From contig CANPZH010000057.1 in assembly GCA_947589335.1 (NCBI GenBank), positions 1 to 9,090 of the forward strand: a stretch of 9,090 nucleotides of DNA, given 5' to 3'. The notes under the pieces are model-generated. The model saw only the letters and a list, made by a program, of their open reading frames with translations. It did not search any database and was not told the origin of the DNA. The first letter of the stretch is position 1, and the number at the start of each line of letters is the position of its first letter. Source of the stretch: an uncultured Clostridia bacterium (lineage in GTDB: Bacteria > Bacillota > Clostridia > Christensenellales > Borkfalkiaceae). The translations under genes were made by a program, and so were the position numbers. Below are positions 5,428-9,090 of the stretch, piece by piece.

Positions 5428-7194
5428 ATGTTGAAACAAGACTATTTCCGTCTCGGGAGGCTCTCGCTGAAGAGCCGCAAAAAGTCGACGAGGAACACCG
5501 TCCTCGGCGTCTCGCTCGGGCTGATCCTGCTCATCCCCGTCATCTTTTTCTCCCTCTCCTTCTACGCCGCTCTCAGCGGGGCGATCAACGAAAAGAGGTC
5601 CTTTTTGACCCTCACCGTCCCCGTCGGGGCGGAGGAGGAGAGCAGTTCCTCCGTCGCGGGAGGATTCACCTTCGGACGGGAGGACGCCCGCCTCTTTGCG
5701 CAGCAGGACATCGAACAGATCGACTATTCCGAATATTACTATTCAAACGGCGGCGACTTCCGCTCGACCAACCGCTACTCCCTGTCCATCGGGGACAAGG
5801 AGATGCAGAGGAGGAACATCGAGGTCGCCTTCACCGCCGCCGAAGAGGCGTTCGGCTACGGCAGCAGCAACGGGCAGTCCGCGGGGAAGATCAAGGTGAT
5901 CGACCTCGGACGGGGCAGCGGGATCATCCCCGAAAGCTATGCCGACGATCTCGAGAAGGAGGGCGCGGAAGTCCTCCTCGCGGGACGGGCTCCGGGAAAG
6001 GACGCGCGCGGGGAGATCGCGATCTCCGAGCGCTATGCCCGCCTCTTTTTCGGGGAAAACCCCGGGAGGGCGGTCGGGCAGAAGCTCACCCTCACCGGCA
6101 AGGGAAAGTTCGAGACGTTCGGCGGCAAGGGCGTGCCCCAGACGGGCTACTACCGCGACAACGACGCCGATCCTTCGAACGCGCCCGTCTATGCCGGCAC
6201 GGACTCCGAGCCCGAATTCTCCGTCGACGTCCTCAAGGATTTCACCGTCGTCGGCGTGATCTCGGAATCTTACTATGCACTCAACAGCATCACCGCCTAC
6301 GACGCCCATCTGTGGATCTCCCGCGCCTCCGTCTATGAAGACGGGGACGAGCTTCCGAAGTATCTTCCCGCGCTCACCCGCAGACAGGTCGCAGACGCAA
6401 ACGGCCAGCCGCGGTATTGCCAGGTCGTCACCTACCCCGAAGAGATCTCCGTCCTCGAACAGAAAGCGGCAGAGGAGGGCATGTTCTTCCCCGCCGTCCC
6501 CGTGTTCACCTTCTCTTCCCTTCGCAGTTTCGATACGGCGGTCTTCCCGCTCACGTTCGTAAAGCCCGTCGAGATGCAGACGATCCAATGCACGAGCTTC
6601 CGCGCGGCGAACTCCCTTGCGAACACGATGAACGACTGCTACAGCGAGGCGACGGGCGTGGAGGGCTATTCCTACATCGGCGTCTTTGCGGCGTCCTCGG
6701 GATTCAGCCGCTTCCAGCTCATCTACAACATCGGGAACTTCATCACCGCCGCCCTGTACATCGTCGGCGGGGTGATCCTCTTCTCCACCCTCCTCAACCT
6801 CTACAACTCCATCCACTATTCCGTGCAGGTCCGCAAAAACTACCTCGGCATGATGCGTGCCATCGGCGCCCGTCCGGGTCTGCTGCCCAAGCTCTACTTC
6901 GTGGAGATGATCCTCATCTTCTTGATGAGCCTGCTCTGGGCGATCCCCCTCTCCGCGCTCCTCTCCTGGGCGATCAAATACATCGTCGCCTCCTACTTCG
7001 CGCGGACGGTCTCCGACGGGCTGACCGTCGCAGATCTTTTGGGCGTCTCCCTCGATCTCAACTATCTCTACTACTTCGCGGCGCTCGGGATCGTCTGCGC
7101 GCTCATTCTGCTCGTTGCGACGGTCTATACGCTCGCCGCCTGCCGAAAACTTTCAAGAGACGGCATTACGGAGATCCTCGCCGACGAAAAATGA
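5428..7194 (+). CDS. FtsX/MacB-like ABC transporter permease, second of two, with large ectodomain
   Basis: The second permease has 588 residues: TM1 at about 24–50, a long ectodomain at about 51–430, TM2 at about 433–457, TM3 at about 489–520 and TM4 at about 545–570. The stretch LLAGRAPGKDARGEIAISER around 183–202, followed by VGQKLTL, is typical of the MacB periplasmic core domain. The cytoplasmic coupling segment is VRKNYLGMMRAIGARPGLLPKLYFVE (468–493). Its ATG follows the first permease's TGA after one base, and GGAGG lies nine bases upstream. Its size and ectodomain differ clearly from the first permease, so the transporter is probably a heterodimer of the two with an ATPase dimer. An acidic Ser-rich linker (GAEEESSSSVAGG) follows TM1. 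No adaptor, outer-membrane channel, substrate peptide or two-component system is present in the window. Confidence 0.9.
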   Translation: MLKQDYFRLGRLSLKSRKKSTRNTVLGVSLGLILLIPVIFFSLSFYAALSGAINEKRSFLTLTVPVGAEEESSSSVAGGFTFGREDARLFAQQDIEQIDYSEYYYSNGGDFRSTNRYSLSIGDKEMQRRNIEVAFTAAEEAFGYGSSNGQSAGKIKVIDLGRGSGIIPESYADDLEKEGAEVLLAGRAPGKDARGEIAISERYARLFFGENPGRAVGQKLTLTGKGKFETFGGKGVPQTGYYRDNDADPSNAPVYAGTDSEPEFSVDVLKDFTVVGVISESYYALNSITAYDAHLWISRASVYEDGDELPKYLPALTRRQVADANGQPRYCQVVTYPEEISVLEQKAAEEGMFFPAVPVFTFSSLRSFDTAVFPLTFVKPVEMQTIQCTSFRAANSLANTMNDCYSEATGVEGYSYIGVFAASSGFSRFQLIYNIGNFITAALYIVGGVILFSTLLNLYNSIHYSVQVRKNYLGMMRAIGARPGLLPKLYFVEMILIFLMSLLWAIPLSALLSWAIKYIVASYFARTVSDGLTVADLLGVSLDLNYLYYFAALGIVCALILLVATVYTLAACRKLSRDGITEILADEK

Positions 7195-7210
7195 TGCCGG
7201 CATAGGATAA

Positions 7211-7255
7211 GGCGCGGAAGGGCGGCGGCAAACTTTGCCGCCGCCTTTCCGCGCC
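7211..7255. terminator. Long GC-rich hairpin between convergent genes
   Basis: Arms of 20 bases (7211–7230 and 7236–7255) pair around the loop AACTT. One non-Watson–Crick position, 7220 against 7246, is G·U in plus-strand RNA but C·A in minus-strand RNA. The fold is therefore slightly better for the ABC operon transcript. It lies 16 bases after the second permease stop and 19 bases after the tadA stop. Neither side has a real T-run, so it may act as a Rho-assisted or transcript-protecting 3' hairpin rather than a classical intrinsic terminator. Confidence 0.6.
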
Positions 7256-7274
7256 TCCCTGCGCAACAGAGCGC

Positions 7275-7739
7275 TCATTTCTTTTTCTTGGCTCTCTCCC
7301 GCGCGCGCATTTCCGTAAAGAAGGAAGTGAGCACCTCCGCGCACTCCTCTTTGAGGACGCCCCCCGTCACCTCGACGGTGTGATTCAGCAGATTCGCGTT
7401 TGCAAGCTCGTCCGTGAGGCTCCTGCCCTTCTGCTCGTATGCGCCGAAGTACACGCTGCCGATCCTCGCATTCAAAACGGCGCCCATGCACATCGGGCAG
7501 GGCTCGAGGGTGACGTAGAGCTCCGCCCCCGGCAGCCGCCAGCTGTGCAGCTTTCTGCATGCGCGGTCGATCGCGCGGATCTCGGCGTGCTGGGTCGCCC
7601 GCTGCAGCCGCGTGCGCAGGTTGTATCCTCTCCCGATGATCTTCCCGCCGAGAACGACCACCGCGCCGATAGGGACCTCCCCCTTTCTCTTTGCCTTTTC
7701 CGCAAGGCGGATCGCCTCGCGCATATACTTTTCGTCCAT
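7275..7739 (-). CDS. tadA: tRNA-specific adenosine deaminase
   Basis: TadA deaminates adenosine 34 of tRNA-Arg(ACG) to inosine, allowing wobble reading of CGN codons. The 154-residue product has the zinc-deaminase signature: His51-Ala-Glu53 (zinc ligand and proton shuttle) and Pro80-Cys81-Pro-Met-Cys84. It also has Asn40 and the C-terminal pattern LLNHTVEVTGGVLKEECAEVLTSFF, followed by a basic Arg/Lys-rich tail, as TadA proteins have. A cytosine, guanine or riboflavin deaminase is less likely because of the ARIGSVYFGA and NH..V..GVL pattern. The ATG at 7739 is seven bases after the stop of the M14 peptidase gene. Its best Shine–Dalgarno match (AAGGA) is about 13 bases away, which is long, so coupling to the upstream gene is likely. 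It is probably the last gene of the rlmH operon. Confidence 0.93.
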   Translation of the reverse strand: MDEKYMREAIRLAEKAKRKGEVPIGAVVVLGGKIIGRGYNLRTRLQRATQHAEIRAIDRACRKLHSWRLPGAELYVTLEPCPMCMGAVLNARIGSVYFGAYEQKGRSLTDELANANLLNHTVEVTGGVLKEECAEVLTSFFTEMRARERAKKKK

Positions 7740-7746
7740 ACGCTTT

Positions 7747-8559
7747 TCAATATCCTTCCGTCAGCGCGCGCAAAGCGTCCCCGTTCCGTTTCACGAGCTC
7801 CTCAAGTCTCTCCCTGCCGATGGGATGCTTCCAGCCCTCTCCGCCGGTTTCCACCGTAAAGGCGGGGATCTTTTTCTTCTCGATACACCAATCTTTGTAG
7901 CCGCCCGCGGAGCGCTTTGCCTCTCTCAGCGGGTATCCCGTGCTCTCGCTCAATCTCTTCGCGAGCCGCAGATCCCGCGCCGCACGGAGCGGAGGCTGGC
8001 GGAACCGCCAATAGATCTCCTCCCCCTTCGTGTGCCAGCTCACGGTGAAATCGGGCGCGGCGGCCTCGGTGAACTCCTTCAGGGCACGGCTCTCGGGGGC
8101 GGAAAAGGGATATTCCCCGATGTAATTCGCGGGAGCGGGCGTGCGCAGATTCTCCGCGCCCGTCCCCCACGCCGCATCGAAATTGACGTTGAGGTCGACC
8201 CCCTCGGCGTTCGCCTTCCAGAGCGAAAAATCCTCGCTCCCGTTGAGCTTTCCGAGAAATTCCCGCCGCCCTCCGGAGACGGAAGAGAGCCCGGTTTCGG
8301 AGAGGAGCGCGCCGTCGGGATTGGTGAGCGGCAGCACCCACACGCCGCCGCGGCGGCACCCGCGGGACAGATGTTCGAGGGCGAGGAGGGCGGTGATCCA
8401 TTCCCGCCCGTGGATCGCCGCCTGCGAGATCCCGAGCGGCGCCGAAGGCTCCCCGATCAGCATCGCAAAGAGCGCCCTGCCCTCCGCGCTTTTGCCGTAG
8501 ATCCGTTTGGTTCCGCGGAAACGTTCGTAATATGCGCGCACTTCTTCATAGACATTCAC
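7747..8559 (-). CDS. M14-family zinc carboxypeptidase, gamma-D-glutamyl-diaminopimelate peptidase-like
   Basis: This 270-residue zinc peptidase has the M14 landmarks in order: HGREW with zinc ligands His50 and Glu53 and the conserved Arg52, VWVLPLTNPDGA (73–84), WKANAEGVDLN (114–124), zinc ligand His176 in SWHTKGEEIYW, and the catalytic Glu237 in AFTVETG. No signal peptide or membrane segment is visible, so it should be cytoplasmic. It would then act on imported or recycled peptides. The WKAN..GVDLN pattern resembles the bacterial M14 enzymes that cut gamma-D-Glu–diaminopimelate bonds in cell-wall peptides, but this assignment is inference. The position normally filled by Arg145 of carboxypeptidase A (NR in GVDLNRNF) is Val125 here, so ordinary C-terminal carboxypeptidase activity is doubtful. 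The start is a GTG at 8559 with no clear Shine–Dalgarno sequence, 25 bases after rlmH. The N-terminus looks complete for the fold. Confidence 0.85.
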   Translation of the reverse strand: MNVYEEVRAYYERFRGTKRIYGKSAEGRALFAMLIGEPSAPLGISQAAIHGREWITALLALEHLSRGCRRGGVWVLPLTNPDGALLSETGLSSVSGGRREFLGKLNGSEDFSLWKANAEGVDLNVNFDAAWGTGAENLRTPAPANYIGEYPFSAPESRALKEFTEAAAPDFTVSWHTKGEEIYWRFRQPPLRAARDLRLAKRLSESTGYPLREAKRSAGGYKDWCIEKKKIPAFTVETGGEGWKHPIGRERLEELVKRNGDALRALTEGY

Positions 8560-8569
8560 AGCCCATTCT

Positions 8570-8581
8570 ATGCCGCGGCAT
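8570..8581. repeat. 12-bp perfect palindrome between rlmH and the M14 gene
   Basis: ATGCCGCGGCAT is a perfect inverted repeat that fills half of the 25-base gap between the two genes. A related 10-bp palindrome, ATGCCGGCAT, follows the second permease stop at 7194–7203. Without a loop it is unlikely to be a terminator. It could be a protein site or chance in GC-rich DNA. Confidence 0.3.
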
Positions 8582-8584
8582 GCG

Positions 8585-9022
8585 CTATTTGTGGTATTCC
8601 GCGCCGGCGTTGATCATGAACGCGCGGTAGACCTGTTCGAGCAGGATCACGCGCATGAGCTGGTGGGGAAAGGTCATCTCCGAGAAGGAGAGAAGGTCTC
8701 CCGCCGCCGCTTTCACCCGCCCGTCGAGCCCGCAGGAGGAGCCGATGACGAAGGTGATCTCCTCTCCGCGGTCGATGAGGGACTTCATCTCGGCGGCGAA
8801 CCGTTCGGAGGAACGCGCCCTCCCCTCGACGGCGAGCGCGATCACCGTTCCCCTGCATGCGCGCAGGATCTCCTCCGCCTCCTCCTTGGGAGACGCGCGC
8901 TCGGGCAGCTCCTTCACCTCCGCACGGCAGAAGCGGGACAGCCGCTTGAGATATTCCGCGCATGCCTCGCGCAGATAGGATTCCTTGAGTTTTCCGACGC
9001 AGACGAAGGTGACTTTAACCAT
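8585..9022 (-). CDS. rlmH: 23S rRNA pseudouridine-1915 N3-methyltransferase RlmH
   Basis: RlmH is a SPOUT-class methyltransferase that uses S-adenosylmethionine to methylate pseudouridine 1915 in helix 69 of 23S rRNA on the assembled ribosome. The 145-residue product carries the family's N-terminal KLKESYLREACAEYLKRL (11–28), KELPE (37–41), IAL at 61–63 with GRARSSERFA (67–76), the SAM-binding loop FVIGSSCGLDGRV (91–103) and the signature LSFSEMTFPHQLMRVILLEQVYRAF (111–135), ending in YHK. It is about ten residues shorter than common homologues. Two positions differ from the usual sequence: Asp in IALD is Ala64, and GGS in the SAM loop is GSS. The ATG at 9022 overlaps the end of an upstream reading frame by 8 bases and has no strong Shine–Dalgarno sequence, so translation is probably coupled. 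Confidence 0.94.
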   Translation of the reverse strand: MVKVTFVCVGKLKESYLREACAEYLKRLSRFCRAEVKELPERASPKEEAEEILRACRGTVIALAVEGRARSSERFAAEMKSLIDRGEEITFVIGSSCGLDGRVKAAAGDLLSFSEMTFPHQLMRVILLEQVYRAFMINAGAEYHK

Positions 9023-9090
9023 GGACGAACCCCATTACGAGAACGGCGATCCACTCTGCGGCGCAGATCAGGATCCCTCCCCCCGCCGCT
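9015..9090 (-). CDS. C-terminal fragment of an unidentified hydrophobic protein (runs off right edge)
   Basis: On the minus strand, the frame entering at 9089 reads AAGGGILICAAEW, then IAVLVMGFVHG, and ends with TAA at 9017–9015. Its stop overlaps the rlmH start by 8 bases (ATGGTTAA). The composition is that of a membrane helix with a very short tail. One other frame stops at once (TGA). The third stays open into rlmH but gives an Arg-rich sequence typical of a shadow frame. Only about 24 residues are visible and I do not recognise the protein. It would be the gene upstream of rlmH in the same operon. Confidence 0.45.
   Translation of the reverse strand, partial: AAGGGILICAAEWIAVLVMGFVHG

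Noticed and set aside
3983..5434. 483-codon same-strand alternative frame across the first permease
   Set aside because: It is extremely Arg/Pro-rich and lacks membrane segments. The true frame has four membrane helices, a coupling helix and ATGA coupling to the ATPase.
3346..7194. BceAB-type bacitracin/lantibiotic resistance transporter
   Set aside because: BceB is a single permease of about ten helices. Here there are two permeases of about four helices each, and no Bce-type sensor kinase is adjacent.
7275..7739. Cytosine or guanine deaminase instead of TadA
   Set aside because: The zinc motif is shared, but the ARIGSVYFGA segment, the NH..V..GVL motif and the basic C-terminal tail match TadA, and the neighbouring rlmH is also an RNA modification gene.
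1..9090. Mobile element, CRISPR array, tRNA or rRNA genes
   Set aside because: I saw no transposase or integrase, no regularly spaced repeats, no tRNA-like cloverleaf and no rRNA-like sequence. Gene spacing is tight and typical of a stable chromosomal region.

Overview
GC-rich bacterial chromosomal DNA (by eye around 60 % G+C). It is most likely from a member of the Firmicutes/Clostridia. The reasons are the prs–pth–mfd gene order, Gram-positive-style Shine–Dalgarno sequences, a consensus sigma-A-type promoter in an AT-rich gap, and a two-permease MacB-like ABC exporter with no periplasmic adaptor gene beside it. An uncultured high-GC clostridial lineage would fit, but the window holds no taxonomic marker that settles this. 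Nothing indicates a prophage, IS element, CRISPR array, rRNA or tRNA.

Layout. (1) Positions 1–3157, minus strand, read from right to left: prs (PRPP synthetase), a strong hairpin terminator, pth (peptidyl-tRNA hydrolase), and the first 526 codons of mfd (transcription-repair coupling factor), which runs off the left edge. pth and mfd overlap by 4 bp (ATGA). (2) Positions 3158–3345: a divergent control region. It holds a textbook prs promoter whose -35 box is overlapped by a perfect 14-bp palindrome, GTCAAACGTTTGAC. On the other strand there is a TATAAT element without a good -35, preceded by an 8-bp direct repeat. (3) Positions 3346–7194, plus strand: a tight three-gene operon encoding an ABC ATPase and two different FtsX/MacB-type permeases with large extracytoplasmic domains. 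(4) Positions 7195–7274: a convergent gap with a 20-bp hairpin. (5) Positions 7275–9090, minus strand, again read from right to left: the hydrophobic C-terminus of an unknown protein, rlmH, an M14 zinc peptidase, and tadA. The tight spacing suggests one transcript.

How the genes fit together. Most are core information-processing or nucleotide genes: PRPP supply, recycling of peptidyl-tRNA, transcription-coupled repair, 23S rRNA pseudouridine methylation and tRNA wobble deamination. The accessory parts are the ABC export operon, of unknown substrate, and the M14 peptidase, probably a cytoplasmic peptidase of the gamma-D-glutamyl-diaminopimelate type. The points most worth a second look are the LacI/PurR-like operator on prs, the apparently activator-dependent promoter of the ABC operon with its orphan two-permease exporter, and the M14 enzyme with an altered substrate-binding motif. 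I see no clear evidence of a wholly new type of system.
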